A DNA stretch of 64,000 bases from Streptomyces durocortorensis (GCF_031760065.1 NZ_CP134500.1:4774001-4838000), one strand, 5' to 3'; counted from the first letter of the stretch, positions 17,641 through 26,970 are shown. Made by a program: numbers and translations. The notes: generated from the letters alone by a model not told the origin.

Positions 17641-18651
17641 ATGCCAGGTGCCATCCATGCCGAAGGTCTGGTGAAGACCTTCGGCGACGTACGAGCCCTG
17701 GACGGCGTCGACTTCGACGTTCCCGAGGGCACCGTCCTCGGCCTCCTCGGCCCCAACGGCGCGGGCAAGACGACCGCCGTCCGGGTCCTGACCACCCTCC
17801 TGCGCCCCGACAGCGGCAGCGCCTTCGTGGCCGGGATCGACGTGCTGAGGAAGCCCAACGAGGTACGCCGCTCGATCGGGCTCTCCGGGCAGTTCGCCGC
17901 GGTCGACGAGTATCTGACCGGCCGGGAGAACCTCCAGATGGTCGGGCAGCTCTACCAGATGAGCGGCCGGGCCGCGAAGGCCCGCGCGGGCGAGCTGCTG
18001 GAGCGGTTCAACCTCGCCGACGCCGCCGACCGCACCGCCAAGACGTACTCCGGCGGTATGCGCCGCCGTCTCGACCTCGCGGCCGCGCTCGTCGTCTCGC
18101 CGCCCGTGATGTTCATGGACGAGCCGACGACCGGCCTCGACCCGCGCAACCGGCAGCAGCTGTGGGACGTCATCGAGGACCTGGTGGCGGGCGGTACGAC
18201 CCTGCTGCTGACCACGCAGTATCTGGAGGAGGCCGACCGCCTCGCCCACGACATCTGCGTCATCGACCACGGCAAGGTCATCGCCCGCGGCACCTCCGAC
18301 CAGCTCAAGGCCCGCACCGGCGGCGAGCGCGTCGAGGTCGTCGTGCACCGCCCCGACGAGATCGAGCCCGCCCGGTCCGTCCTGACCGCGCTCGGCAAGG
18401 GCGAGGTCACCGTCGTCCGGCTCTCCCGCAAGCTGACCGTCCCGGTGACCGGCGGGGCGAAGCTGCTGGCCGAGATCATCCGCGACCTGGACGGCCACGG
18501 GGTGGAGATCGACGACATCGCCCTGCGCCGCCCGACCCTGGACGACGTGTTCCTCTCCCTCACCGGCCACGCGGCCGAGGTGCAGGAGCAGGAGCAGGAG
18601 CAGGAGAACGAGGACCCCGAGGACCCCGAGGACAAGGAGGACGCCCGGTGA
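17641..18651 (+). CDS. ABC exporter ATP-binding protein, DrrA family
   Basis: A 336-residue nucleotide-binding subunit of a daunorubicin-resistance-type exporter. Walker A is GPNGAGKTT, the Q-loop follows GLSGQFAAVDEYLTGRENL, the signature is YSGGMRRRLDLAAAL, Walker B is VMFMDEPTTGLD and the H-loop region is TTQYLEEADRLAHDI. The C-terminal domain typical of DrrA (RPDEIEPARSVLTALGKG..., RRPTLDDVFLSLTGH) is present. It ends in an unusual acidic, low-complexity tail of about 25 residues encoded by short DNA repeats. The stop overlaps the GTG of the permease gene. The substrate is unknown. Confidence 0.93.
   Translation: MPGAIHAEGLVKTFGDVRALDGVDFDVPEGTVLGLLGPNGAGKTTAVRVLTTLLRPDSGSAFVAGIDVLRKPNEVRRSIGLSGQFAAVDEYLTGRENLQMVGQLYQMSGRAAKARAGELLERFNLADAADRTAKTYSGGMRRRLDLAAALVVSPPVMFMDEPTTGLDPRNRQQLWDVIEDLVAGGTTLLLTTQYLEEADRLAHDICVIDHGKVIARGTSDQLKARTGGERVEVVVHRPDEIEPARSVLTALGKGEVTVVRLSRKLTVPVTGGAKLLAEIIRDLDGHGVEIDDIALRRPTLDDVFLSLTGHAAEVQEQEQEQENEDPEDPEDKEDAR
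18583..18633 (+). repeat. short tandem repeats coding for the acidic tail of the ABC ATPase
   Basis: Four copies of CAGGAG (18583-18606), then two copies of GAGGACCCC and a partial third (18610-18633), encode EQEQEQEQE-type and DPEDPED-type tails. Such tracts change length by replication slippage; the tail lies outside the conserved domain. Confidence 0.7.
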
Positions 18652-19511
18652 GCGTCACCACCAAGGCCGCCCCCGTCCTGGCGCCCCGCCTCTCCGGCGG
18701 GGTCGTCCAGTCCGTCAGGGACTCCCTCGTCGTAGCCAAGCGGAACCTGATCCGCATGTCCCGCATTCCGGAGATGCTTCTTTTCGGGGTCATCCAGCCG
18801 GTGATGTTCGTCGTGCTGTTCACGTACGTCTTCGGCGGCTCGATGAGCATCGGCGGCACGACCGATCCGAACGTCTACAAGAACTTCCTGATGGCGGGCA
18901 TCTTCGCGCAGACCGTCACCTTCGCCACGGCGGGTTCGGCGGCGGGCATCGCCGACGACATGCAGAAGGGCCTCATCGACCGCTTCCGGTCCCTGCCGAT
19001 GGCGCGCGGCGCGGTCCTCACCGGCCGCACGGTCGCCGACCTCGCCCAGACGTGCATCACCCTCCTCGTCCTGGCGGTCGTCGCGCTGATCGTCGGCTGG
19101 CGCACCGGCTCGGCCGAGCCGACCAACGCCGGACGGGTCCTGGCGGCCTTCGGTCTGCTGCTCCTCCTGGGGTACGCCTTCACCTGGATCGGCGCCCTGA
19201 TCGGGCTGTCGGTCCGCACCCCGGAGGCCGCGACCTCGGGCGGGATCATCTGGCTGTTCCCGGTGACGTTCATCTCGAACGCGTTCGTCGACTCCAGCCA
19301 GATGACGCCCTGGCTGCGGCATGTCGCCGACTGGAACCCCTTCAGCGCCACCGTCCAGGCCTGCCGCGAGCTGTTCGGCAACCCGGGAGTCGTGGACTCC
19401 AGCGCCTGGCCCATGCAGCACCCCGTCTGGGCGTCGCTGCTCTGGTCCGTGCTGATCGTCGTGGTCTTCCGCACTCTCGCGGTCCGCAAGTACCGGCGGT
19501 CCAGCCGCTGA
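18648..19511 (+). CDS. ABC-2 type exporter permease, DrrB family
   Basis: A 287-residue membrane subunit starting at GTG 18648, overlapping the ATPase stop. Several hydrophobic segments are visible (EMLLFGVIQPVMFVVLFTYVF, TCITLLVLAVVALIVGW, AFGLLLLLGYAFTWIGALIGL, GGIIWLFPVTFISNAFV, WASLLWSVLIVVVF). The ABC-2 motif region MQKGLIDRFRSLPMARGAVLTGRT is typical of DrrB-like proteins. It forms a two-gene exporter with the preceding ATPase, probably for a hydrophobic compound, and is followed by a long hairpin. Confidence 0.92.
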   Translation: MSVTTKAAPVLAPRLSGGVVQSVRDSLVVAKRNLIRMSRIPEMLLFGVIQPVMFVVLFTYVFGGSMSIGGTTDPNVYKNFLMAGIFAQTVTFATAGSAAGIADDMQKGLIDRFRSLPMARGAVLTGRTVADLAQTCITLLVLAVVALIVGWRTGSAEPTNAGRVLAAFGLLLLLGYAFTWIGALIGLSVRTPEAATSGGIIWLFPVTFISNAFVDSSQMTPWLRHVADWNPFSATVQACRELFGNPGVVDSSAWPMQHPVWASLLWSVLIVVVFRTLAVRKYRRSSR

Positions 19512-19523
19512 CGCGAGCCGCGC

Positions 19524-19582
19524 ACACGGCGACGCGGGTGTGCCGACCCCTCGGAAGGGACTGCACACCCGCGTCGCCGTGT
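19524..19582. terminator. strong bidirectional terminator
   Basis: Perfect 20-bp inverted repeat: 19524-19543 pairs with 19563-19582 across a 19-nt loop. It lies between the convergent exporter operon and greA. The core of the left arm is GGCGACGCGGGTGTG. Confidence 0.8.
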
Positions 19583-19604
19583 CGTGTCGTGGTGGGGGCG
19601 TCTC

Positions 19605-20102
19605 TCAGCCCGTGTACGGCTTCGCCGCCAGGATCTTCACCGTGGCGGTCTTGCCGTTCGGCAGCTCGTACTCCGCGTCCTCACCCGTGCGCTTGCCGTT
19701 CACGCCGATACCGAGCGGGGACTGCGGGGAGTACGTCTCGATCTCCGTGCTGGCGTACTCACGGGAGGCGAGCAGGAAGGTCATCGTGTCGTCCTCGTCG
19801 CCGTCGAAGGCGATCGTGACGACCATGCCGGGCTCGACCACGCCGTCGTCGGCCGGCGCCTCGCCGACCTTCGCGTGCTCCAGGAGCTGGGTGAGCTGGC
19901 GCACCCGCAGCTCCATCTTGCCCTGCTCCTCCTTGGCCGCGTGGTACCCGCCGTTCTCCCGGAGGTCACCCTCCTCACGGGCCGCCGCGATCTTGACGGC
20001 GATCTCCGTGCGCGCGGGACCAGACAGGTACTCCAGCTCGGCCTTGAGCTGGTTGTACGCCTCCTGCGTGAGCCAGGTGACGTTTTCGCTGGTCTGAGTC
20101 AC
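19605..20102 (-). CDS. greA: transcription elongation factor GreA
   Basis: A 165-residue GreA/GreB-family factor that rescues backtracked RNA polymerase by stimulating transcript cleavage through the secondary channel. The N-terminal coiled coil (YNQLKAELEYLSGPARTEIAVKIAAAREEGDLRENGGYHAAKEEQGKMELRVRQL) carries the acidic tip DLRENGGY. The C-terminal globular domain ends SPLGIGVNGKRTGEDAEYELPNGKTATVKI. GTG start 20102 is preceded by GAGGAG. Length is typical. Confidence 0.96.
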   Translation of the reverse strand: MTQTSENVTWLTQEAYNQLKAELEYLSGPARTEIAVKIAAAREEGDLRENGGYHAAKEEQGKMELRVRQLTQLLEHAKVGEAPADDGVVEPGMVVTIAFDGDEDDTMTFLLASREYASTEIETYSPQSPLGIGVNGKRTGEDAEYELPNGKTATVKILAAKPYTG

Positions 20103-20286
20103 AGGTGCTCCTCGTCGGTGCTGGGAATACAAAGCATCGCCCTACCCAGAAGCATGTGCCTCCACGGGTGGGCGAAACCACGAGCCTAACAATTCCGTAG
20201 GAAAAGGGGGAGAAGGTAAACGTCACACGCCCGACTCGGCCGCAGTTTCGTGTGCGTCGCCGCAGGTCAGCGGGGGTGTGGCCGGA

Positions 20287-20703
20287 TCAGCCGGTCGGGC
20301 CGTCGTCGGCGGTGCAGCCCATCGGCTCGACCGCGGTCGCCCGGGAACGCGTCACGACGGTCACCAGCTCGTCGATCCGCTTCTCGGCCCCGTCGAAGCG
20401 GACCTCCTTGCGGCCCACCTCGGAACCGTCCTCGCTCAGCGCCCGCACCACGCAGTAGCCGTGGCCGTCGCGGTCCTTGCGGACCTCCAGGTGGACGTCG
20501 GCCCGGGTGTCGGAGACGACCTCGAACTTGATCATCTCGCCGCTGATGCCCTGACCGCCCACATAGTGGAAGCCCATCCAGCCGACCATGCCGAGCAGGG
20601 CCACGCCCAGGACCGAGCCGACGATCTTCAGCTTGCGGTCCGCGCGCTGGTCCTCGGTGCGGCCGTACCGCCCCTCGGGCGTGGTCCCGCGAACCGCCGT
20701 CAT
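20287..20703 (-). CDS. DUF4307 membrane protein
   Basis: A 138-residue actinobacterial protein with a short cytoplasmic N terminus (TPEGRYGRTEDQRADRKLK), one membrane helix (IVGSVLGVALLGMVGWMGF) and an exported C-terminal domain (IKFEVVSDTRADVHLEVRKDRDGHGYCVVRA). This matches the DUF4307 family. Start 20703 has a GGAGGGA ribosome site. In Actinobacteria members often sit beside mca, as here, where the two are divergent. The function is not established. Confidence 0.88.
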   Translation of the reverse strand: MTAVRGTTPEGRYGRTEDQRADRKLKIVGSVLGVALLGMVGWMGFHYVGGQGISGEMIKFEVVSDTRADVHLEVRKDRDGHGYCVVRALSEDGSEVGRKEVRFDGAEKRIDELVTVVTRSRATAVEPMGCTADDGPTG

Positions 20704-20855
20704 GATCGTTCCCTCCGGGTCGGGCATCGAGGAATTTTCCGGCCCCTCGGTCAGTCACTATAGAAGTCGCCCGCGCGTCACCCGACCGCGCCCCACACCG
20801 ACGTCACGCGGGCCCGCACCTCTTTGGCAGAGACCGGATCGACCAGAGCGACCGA

Positions 20856-21755
20856 ATGACTGAGGATCGAGCTTTGACTGAGCAGCTGCGACTGATGGCC
20901 GTTCACGCCCACCCCGACGACGAGTCGAGCAAGGGCGCGGCCACCATGGCCAAGTACGTGTCCGAGGGGGTGGACGTGCTGGTCGTGACCTGCACGGGAG
21001 GCGAGCGCGGCTCCATCCTCAACCCGAAGCTCCAGGGTGACGCGTACATCGAGAAGAACATCCACGAGGTCCGCAAGAAGGAGATGGACGAGGCCCGCGA
21101 GATCCTGGGCGTCCAGCAGGAGTGGCTCGGTTTCGTCGACTCGGGGCTGCCCGAGGGCGACCCGCTGCCGCCGCTGCCCGAGGGCTGCTTCGCCCTGGAG
21201 GACCCCGAGTCGGCGGCGGGACGCCTGGTGGCGAAGATCCGCGCGTTCCGGCCGCAGGTCATCACCACGTACGACGAGAACGGCGGCTACCCGCACCCCG
21301 ACCACATCATGACGCACAAGATCACGATGATCGCGTTCGACGGTGCGGCCGACAAGGAGAAGTTCCCCGAGGACGAGTTCGGCCCGGTCTACGAGCCGCA
21401 GAAGCTCTACTACAACCAGGGCTTCAACCGGCCGCGCACCGTCGCCCTGCACGAGGCGCTCCTCGCCCGCGGCCTGGAGTCCCCCTACGGCGAGTGGCTG
21501 GAGCGCTGGAAGGAGTTCGAGCGCGTCGAACGCACCCTGACCACGCACGTTCCCTGCGACGAGTTCTTCGAGATCCGCGACAAGGCGCTGATCGCGCACG
21601 CCACGCAGATCGACCCCGAGGGCGGCTGGTTCCGGGTCCCGATGGACATCCAGCGCGAGGTCTGGCCGACCGAGGAGTACGAGCTGGCGAAGTCTCTGGT
21701 CGATACCTCCCTCCCCGAGAGCGACCTCTTCGCGGGCATCCGCGACAATGCCTGA
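20856..21755 (+). CDS. mca: mycothiol S-conjugate amidase
   Basis: A zinc-dependent PIG-L/LmbE-family amidase that cleaves mycothiol S-conjugates of electrophiles, releasing a mercapturic acid for export and GlcN-inositol for reuse. The zinc motif AVHAHPDDESSKGAATMA (His17 and Asp pair) and the second metal site GGYPHPDHIMTHK are intact, and the region NPKLQGDAYIEKNIHEVRKKEM is characteristic of Mca rather than MshB. ATG 20856 gives 299 aa; a TTG at 20874 (LTEQLRLMAVHAHP) matches the usual Mca N terminus and may be the real start. Confidence 0.95.
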   Translation: MTEDRALTEQLRLMAVHAHPDDESSKGAATMAKYVSEGVDVLVVTCTGGERGSILNPKLQGDAYIEKNIHEVRKKEMDEAREILGVQQEWLGFVDSGLPEGDPLPPLPEGCFALEDPESAAGRLVAKIRAFRPQVITTYDENGGYPHPDHIMTHKITMIAFDGAADKEKFPEDEFGPVYEPQKLYYNQGFNRPRTVALHEALLARGLESPYGEWLERWKEFERVERTLTTHVPCDEFFEIRDKALIAHATQIDPEGGWFRVPMDIQREVWPTEEYELAKSLVDTSLPESDLFAGIRDNA

Positions 21756-21993
21756 TATGTACGCGACCCAGGCACTGACGCACCTCGTCCCGCTCGCCGC
21801 CGAGCTCGACAAGAACAAGGTCACCCCCGGCGTCCTCGGCTTCCTCGTCTTCGCGGCGCTCGCCGTCGGCGTGTGGGCGCTGATGAAGTCGATGAACCGC
21901 CACATGGGCAGGGTGAACTTCGAGGAGGCCCCCGACCCGGAGGCGGCCACGGCCGCGCCCGCGGGGAACGGGGCGGCCTCGCCCGGGAAGTAG
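21748..21993 (+). CDS. small single-pass membrane protein following mca
   Basis: An 81-residue protein (78 from ATG 21757) overlapping the mca stop, so probably co-transcribed. It has one membrane helix (VLGFLVFAALAVGVWALMKSM), then a basic turn (NRHMGRVNFEEAPD) and an Ala/Gly-rich tail. No known function. Its position suggests an auxiliary or unrelated co-operonic protein. A terminator hairpin follows. Confidence 0.75.
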   Translation: MPDMYATQALTHLVPLAAELDKNKVTPGVLGFLVFAALAVGVWALMKSMNRHMGRVNFEEAPDPEAATAAPAGNGAASPGK

Positions 21994-22023
21994 CGCGCGG
22001 CACAGGCCCCGCGCGTACGGGAA

Positions 22024-22051
22024 GGGCGTCCGGCCCCGCGGCCGGACGCCC
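22024..22051. terminator. terminator hairpin between mca operon and STAND gene
   Basis: 12-bp perfect inverted repeat GGGCGTCCGGCC / GGCCGGACGCCC with a 4-nt loop, between convergent genes. Confidence 0.7.
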
Positions 22052-22122
22052 TCACCTCGTACGCTCATGGCCCGGCCCGCGCCCGTACGGTCACGGCCGC
22101 GACGGCACCGCGGCCCGTACGG

Positions 22123-25100
22123 TCAGTGCGTCGACGGCACCCTCGGGACGCCCATGATCTGGCCCGCGCGCCGGGTCGGGGTCAGGCCCAGCCGCCAGGC
22201 CTGCCAGCCGTCCTCCAGGTCCACGCCCCGCTCCAGCGCCACCGCGAACGCCGCGGCGGACCGCTCCAGCCTGCCGTCCCGCGCCGGGTGCCGGGCCTCG
22301 ATCAGCTCGGCCAGCTCCTGCTGGGCGACCACCGTGCCGACCTCGCTGCCCCCGGGCGAGGCGTACGGCAGCAGAGTGCAGCGCAGGAACCGGGCCCAGT
22401 CGCCGCCCCGCGCGTCCCCGTACGAGGCGAACAGCTCCGCCGCCTCACCGCACAGCTCCAGCGCCTGCGGCGCCCGCCCGTTGCCCGCGTCGATCAACGC
22501 CAGCTCCACGCACGCCCACGCCTGACCGTACGGCACCTTGATCCGCCGGAAATCGGCCCGCGCGTCCATCAGCAGCTGCCGGGCGAACCCCGAATTGCGC
22601 AGGTTGCCCGTCTGCGCGGCCCGCTGGTCCCGCGTCACCCGGCCCGAATGGTGCCGGGCGCACGCCAGCCCGTACACGTCCCGCATCCGGGAGAACATCG
22701 TCCGGGCCCGCTCCAGCTCCCGCACCGCCTGATCGGTGTCCCCGTCCTCCTCCAACGCCTGACCCAGGTAGTACAGGGTCCACGCCTCACCGCGCGCGTC
22801 CTCGTTGTCCCGGTGCCGGGCCAGGGCGTCGCGCAGCTGCTCCAGGGCGGCCGCCGGGTCGTCGTCCAGCAGCCGGGCCCGGGCCAGCTGGGTGATCGCC
22901 CAGGCCTCACCGCGCCCGTCGCGGGTGCGCCCGTACAGCTCCAGGGCCGTACTCAGCGCCTCCTCGGCCGCCGCCACCTCGCCCGTGCGCAGCCGCACCT
23001 GCCCCAGCTGGAACTGCGTCCAGGCCTCACCGTGCAGCGAATCGCCCTCCCGGTGCAGCAGCAGCGCGTCGTCCAGCAGCGTGAGCGCCTTCGCCAGATC
23101 GCCCCGGTCGCGCTCCACGGCGGCCAGCGCGTGCAGGGTCCAGGCCCGGTCCTCGGCCTGCGCCTGCGAGGACTGGAGGGCCAGCGCCTCGCCGAGCCGG
23201 GCCGCCGCCTCGGTCAGGTTGCCCTGGTGGTGCAGGGTGATGCCGAGCGAGCAGAGGGCCAGCGCCTCGCCCGCGTCGTTCCGCGCCTCGTGGTAGAGGC
23301 CCACGACGGAGGACAGAGTGGTGCGGGCCTTGTCCAGCTCGCCGAGCTGCCGGGCCGCGATGCCGGTACGCCACTGCACCGAGCGCTCCAGCAGGCCCTG
23401 GTCCACGGACTGGGTCAGCTCGCTGATCTCGCCCAGGCGGTAGAGGTCGCCGCGCAGCAGGCAGTAGTCGCACAGGGCGCCCAGCAGATGCAGCACCGTG
23501 CCCTGGTCGACGCCCTCCGCGTGCCGCAGCGCCGCCGTGATGAAGCTCGACTCGTCGTCCAGCCAGCGCAGCGCCGAGTCCAGCGAACCGAAGCCGTGCG
23601 AGCCGAACCGGCCCGCCCGGGTCGACATCTTCCCGTCGACCATCCGGATCACCGCGTCGGCCAGCTCCGCGTAGTTCGTCAGCAGCCGTTCCTGCGCGGC
23701 CGTCCGCTCGGCGGGCGGCTCCTCGTCCAGCAGCCGGGCCAGCGCGAAGGCCCGTACGAGATCGTGCAGCCGGTAGCGCGAGCCCCGTACGCGGGTGAGC
23801 AGCCCGGCCCGCGCCAGCACCGTCAGCAGCCGCTCCGCCTCCTGCTCGTCCGCCGCGAGCAGGGCCGCTGCCGCTGCCGCCCCCAGGCTCGCCCGGCCCG
23901 CCAGCGCGAGCCGCCGCAGCAGCCGCCGGGCCTGATCCCCCTGGTCCGTGTAGCGCAGCCACAAGGCCCGCTCCACGGGGGCCACCGGCCCGGACGCCCC
24001 TGGGGGCGACCCTGCCGCCAGGTCCTTTGCCAGGGTGTGGCGGCTACGGGCCCCGAGCGCGGAACCGGCCACCCGCAGGGCCAGCGGCAGCCCGCCGCAC
24101 AGCTCCACGACGGCGTCCGTCGACGGGTAGTCGTACGGCCCCGTCTCCTCCTCCCCGGCGACCTCGCGCAGCAGCTCCTCCGCCCCTGCCGCGTCCAGCG
24201 GGCCGACCGGCAGCTGGTGCACCCGGGCAGGCAGGTCCCCGGGCAGCTCCAGCGGCTCCCTGGCGGTGACGATCACCAGGCTGTCCGAGCGCTCCGGCAC
24301 CAGGGTGCGCACCTGCCCGGCGTCCGTCGCGTCGTCCAGCACGATCGTGACCGGGGTCCCCGTGAGGTGCTGGTGGTACAGCTCGGCGAGCCGCCGCACC
24401 TGCTGCTCGGCCGACGCGCCCTCCCGGAACAGCAGCTGCTCGCGCGGCGCGCCCAGCCGGTTCAGCAGATGCAGCAGGGCGTCCCGGGTCGGCAGCGGGC
24501 TCTCCCCGGCCACCTGGCCGCGCAGATCGACCACGCACGCGCCCCGGAACTGGTCCCTGAGCGTGTGCGCCGCCCGCACCGCGAGCGTGGTGCGCCCCGA
24601 CCCCGGCTCCCCGTGCAGCACCACGACGGTCGGGCGGGTCCGTGTGGAGGCGCGGGCCGCGTGCACCCACCGGGCGATCTGCGCCAGCTCCGCCCGCCGC
24701 CCCGCGAACGGCCCCTCGGCCTGCGGGAGATGGCCGAAGGTCTGCTCCAGCACCACCCGGGTGCGGGCCGCCGCACTGCGGTCCACGCCGCGCAACTGCC
24801 GTACGGCGGGGGAGGCCGGCTTCTTCGGGGAGCGGGCGGCCGGGGCCAGCATCCGCTGCTGGTCCAGATACGGGCGGATGCCCCGCACATCCAGGGCGCT
24901 CAGCCACTGGAGCCGCAACTGCTCGGCCCCGCCCGGCTGTCCGGCCGCCCCGGCCCGGCGGTGCGCGGCGGGCCAGTGCGAGGCGGTCACCTTCGCCACG
25001 GTCGTCGCCGCACCGGCCACCGCGACGGCCGCGCCCGCACCGAGCGCCAGCGCGGTCTCCGTGCCGAGCGCGACATCGGCGGTGAACGCGGCGGCGGCGG

Positions 25101-25362
25101 CGACTCCGGTGACCAGCAGGGGAGTTCCCAGCGACGCCCGGCTGAAGCGCTCCGACAGCGGCCGCGCTCCCGCCGCCGCCGAGTCCAGCGCCCGGGTGTA
25201 CGCGGCGTACTCCTCGGCCGCGCCCGCGGCGATGGTGTCGAGCGCCGCCCGGGCCCGCGCCATCAGCGCACCGGCGTCCGTCCGGCCACCGGTGCGCCGC
25301 GCCTCCTCCTCCACGGCGCGCACCAACAGCCTTTCGGCTTCCGCGCGATGGCTGTCCCGCAT
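22123..25362 (-). CDS. STAND NTPase with tetratricopeptide repeats, membrane-associated
   Basis: A 1079-residue protein. Residues ~81-125 form one or two hydrophobic stretches (LGTPLLVTGVAAAAAFTA, ALALGAGAAVAVAGAA). An NB-ARC-like NTPase begins near 240: Walker A at 251-260 reads GEPGSGRTTL, with Arg where Lys is usual; Walker B is VTIVLDDA; the GxP-like motif is CGGLPLALRVAG. The second half (~640-1000) is at least eight TPRs, seen as repeated A-W-T/A-L...LG..L segments such as GEAWTQFQLGQVRLRTGEVAAAEEALSTALELY. No DNA-binding or enzyme domain was found. The layout fits a signal-sensing scaffold, but a role in regulation, conflict or development cannot be chosen from sequence. Confidence 0.85.
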   Translation of the reverse strand: MRDSHRAEAERLLVRAVEEEARRTGGRTDAGALMARARAALDTIAAGAAEEYAAYTRALDSAAAGARPLSERFSRASLGTPLLVTGVAAAAAFTADVALGTETALALGAGAAVAVAGAATTVAKVTASHWPAAHRRAGAAGQPGGAEQLRLQWLSALDVRGIRPYLDQQRMLAPAARSPKKPASPAVRQLRGVDRSAAARTRVVLEQTFGHLPQAEGPFAGRRAELAQIARWVHAARASTRTRPTVVVLHGEPGSGRTTLAVRAAHTLRDQFRGACVVDLRGQVAGESPLPTRDALLHLLNRLGAPREQLLFREGASAEQQVRRLAELYHQHLTGTPVTIVLDDATDAGQVRTLVPERSDSLVIVTAREPLELPGDLPARVHQLPVGPLDAAGAEELLREVAGEEETGPYDYPSTDAVVELCGGLPLALRVAGSALGARSRHTLAKDLAAGSPPGASGPVAPVERALWLRYTDQGDQARRLLRRLALAGRASLGAAAAAALLAADEQEAERLLTVLARAGLLTRVRGSRYRLHDLVRAFALARLLDEEPPAERTAAQERLLTNYAELADAVIRMVDGKMSTRAGRFGSHGFGSLDSALRWLDDESSFITAALRHAEGVDQGTVLHLLGALCDYCLLRGDLYRLGEISELTQSVDQGLLERSVQWRTGIAARQLGELDKARTTLSSVVGLYHEARNDAGEALALCSLGITLHHQGNLTEAAARLGEALALQSSQAQAEDRAWTLHALAAVERDRGDLAKALTLLDDALLLHREGDSLHGEAWTQFQLGQVRLRTGEVAAAEEALSTALELYGRTRDGRGEAWAITQLARARLLDDDPAAALEQLRDALARHRDNEDARGEAWTLYYLGQALEEDGDTDQAVRELERARTMFSRMRDVYGLACARHHSGRVTRDQRAAQTGNLRNSGFARQLLMDARADFRRIKVPYGQAWACVELALIDAGNGRAPQALELCGEAAELFASYGDARGGDWARFLRCTLLPYASPGGSEVGTVVAQQELAELIEARHPARDGRLERSAAAFAVALERGVDLEDGWQAWRLGLTPTRRAGQIMGVPRVPSTH

Positions 25363-25535
25363 AAGGGTCCCCCTCCGAGAGCTGTGTTCCGAAGCGTCGG
25401 CTTCCGAAGCGTCAAGTGCCTGCGGTCAGGGTCAAGTGTCATGCGTGGCGCGCTCCGGCGCGAGGGGCCCTGAGCAGGGGGAGGGTCAAGAAAGAGGCGG
25501 GGACAGGGAAGAGCCGGGAAAGAAGGGCGGGCTGG

Positions 25536-26648
25536 TCACCCGGCGAGATCGCCCCCGCCCGGCAGCCGCAGCCCGAGCGCGTCGCGTACGGCGCGCTCCT
25601 CGCGGGACCCGTCGTCCTCGCCGATGCTGTTCGTGAGCTTCTCGAACTCCTGCGGCGTACGCGCCTTCGCCGCGGCGCTCATGACGCCCGACAGCTGTTC
25701 GAGGCGGTCCGCGAACGCGGTCACCGGGTCCTCGGCCTCGGCCGGGAGGCCGCCCGTGACCCGCAGTATCCGTGCCGACTCGTCCGTCCCGGCCGCCATC
25801 CGCCCCGCCCAGGCGGTCGCCCCGGCGAGGTCGTCGTCCGCCGCCGTGGCGGGCCTGCTGACCCGGGCCTCGCTGGCGGGACGCAGCGCCATCAGATAGG
25901 CGAACTGGGCCTCGTCCCAGTCCTCCAGATCCTGCCGCAGCGACTCCTCCAGCGGACCGGCGGTGGAGCCCAGCCAGCACAGCACCGTGCGGTTGCCGCT
26001 CGCCCAGCCGGCGGAGTCCGGGTGGTAGTAGAACATCTGGGACCGGGGCAGGGCCGTGGTGTCCAGCGCGAAGTCGTGCAACAGGGGAGCACATCCCTTG
26101 TTCGCCGCATCGGCGACGGCGGCGGCCCCGGGGAACGCCTTGCCCGTCAGCTCGAACGACCCGTAGACCTGCCCCTGGTGGGGCTCGTCGCACGGGACGA
26201 TCTCCGCCGACATGGTCTTCAGCCGGTCCCCGCCGGGGGTGGGCAGTCCGGAGGCCGGGGTGAAGCAGTCCTCCTCGGCCAGGTCGTAGAGCGACGTCGC
26301 CGTCCGGTCCCCGGGAGTGAAGGGGCTCGGCCCCTCACCCGTCCAGGCGGTGAACCGGACCCCGCCGACCACCAGCAGCAGCGCGGACAGGGCCACCACC
26401 GCGCCGCCCACGGCGGTCCCGGCGACCGCGAGCCCCTTGCCGCGCCTGCCGGTGCGCGGGAGCCGCACCAGCGCGACGATCCCGAGGACCAGCCCCACCG
26501 GCGCGAGGCAGACCAGCAGCGACAGCACGAGCGAGGCGACCGCGAGCCCGCTGAGCGGCTGCCGGGGCACCGGCTGCCAGGGGCCGTGGGGGCCCGCCGC
26601 CGGAGGCGCGGGAGGTACGGGGGAATGCGGGGGCGGCGGCACGGTCAT
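25536..26648 (-). CDS. DUF4190 / septum-formation-family membrane protein
   Basis: A 370-residue protein with a Pro-rich cytoplasmic N terminus (~30 residues) and two or three membrane helices (GLAVASLVLSLLVCLAPVGLVLGIVALV; GLAVAGTAVGGAVVALSALLLVVGGV) matching DUF4190. An extracytoplasmic domain follows whose start (DLAEEDCFTPASGLP... IVPCDEPHQGQVYGSFEL) matches the septum-formation family, with Cys pairs probably forming disulfides. The C-terminal ~120 residues are helical. Start 26648 agrees with the first DUF4190 residues. Proteins of this type are common in Streptomyces; direct evidence for a septation role is lacking. Confidence 0.82.
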   Translation of the reverse strand: MTVPPPPHSPVPPAPPAAGPHGPWQPVPRQPLSGLAVASLVLSLLVCLAPVGLVLGIVALVRLPRTGRRGKGLAVAGTAVGGAVVALSALLLVVGGVRFTAWTGEGPSPFTPGDRTATSLYDLAEEDCFTPASGLPTPGGDRLKTMSAEIVPCDEPHQGQVYGSFELTGKAFPGAAAVADAANKGCAPLLHDFALDTTALPRSQMFYYHPDSAGWASGNRTVLCWLGSTAGPLEESLRQDLEDWDEAQFAYLMALRPASEARVSRPATAADDDLAGATAWAGRMAAGTDESARILRVTGGLPAEAEDPVTAFADRLEQLSGVMSAAAKARTPQEFEKLTNSIGEDDGSREERAVRDALGLRLPGGGDLAG

Positions 26649-26927
26649 GGTCCTGTGCCCTTTCGTGTCGGTGAGCAGGGCAGGGGTCCGTGTGGGGCCG
26701 GGGTGCCCGCACGTTAGCACCGCCCTCCCTCGTACTCCTGTCCGACCCCGCCCCCTTTCACCTGCCCGTTCACGGCAGCGCCGGGCCACCGACGTCGGCG
26801 CCTGCCGGTCGTCGTCCCGGCTGTTGTCGACGAGGAACAGCGTGCGTGGTGCACGAGGGTCGTGCCGATCACGTCGCCGCCGCCCGCGGCGGCAGGAAGC
26901 CGGGTCATGGAGCTCTCCCGGGTCGCA

Positions 26928-26970
26928 CCCCGGTACGGCCGCCGGAACTGCTTCGGCGGCCGCACCGGGG
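26928..26970 (-). terminator. hairpin after the radical SAM gene
   Basis: 17-bp arms (26928-26944 and 26954-26970, one mismatch) with a 9-nt loop, about 50 bp past the radical SAM stop; core of one arm CGGCGGCCGCACCGGGG. The rest of 26649-27019 shows no gene I can support. Confidence 0.65.

Noticed and set aside
18583..18633. Repeats considered as a CRISPR or regulatory array.
   Set aside because: Hexamer and nonamer repeats are in frame and code for an acidic protein tail; no spacers.
26714..26965. Small minus-strand frame after the radical SAM gene, considered as a RiPP precursor peptide.
   Set aside because: It begins inside the terminator hairpin, has a low-complexity Arg/Gly-rich end, no good ribosome site and no leader/core pattern.
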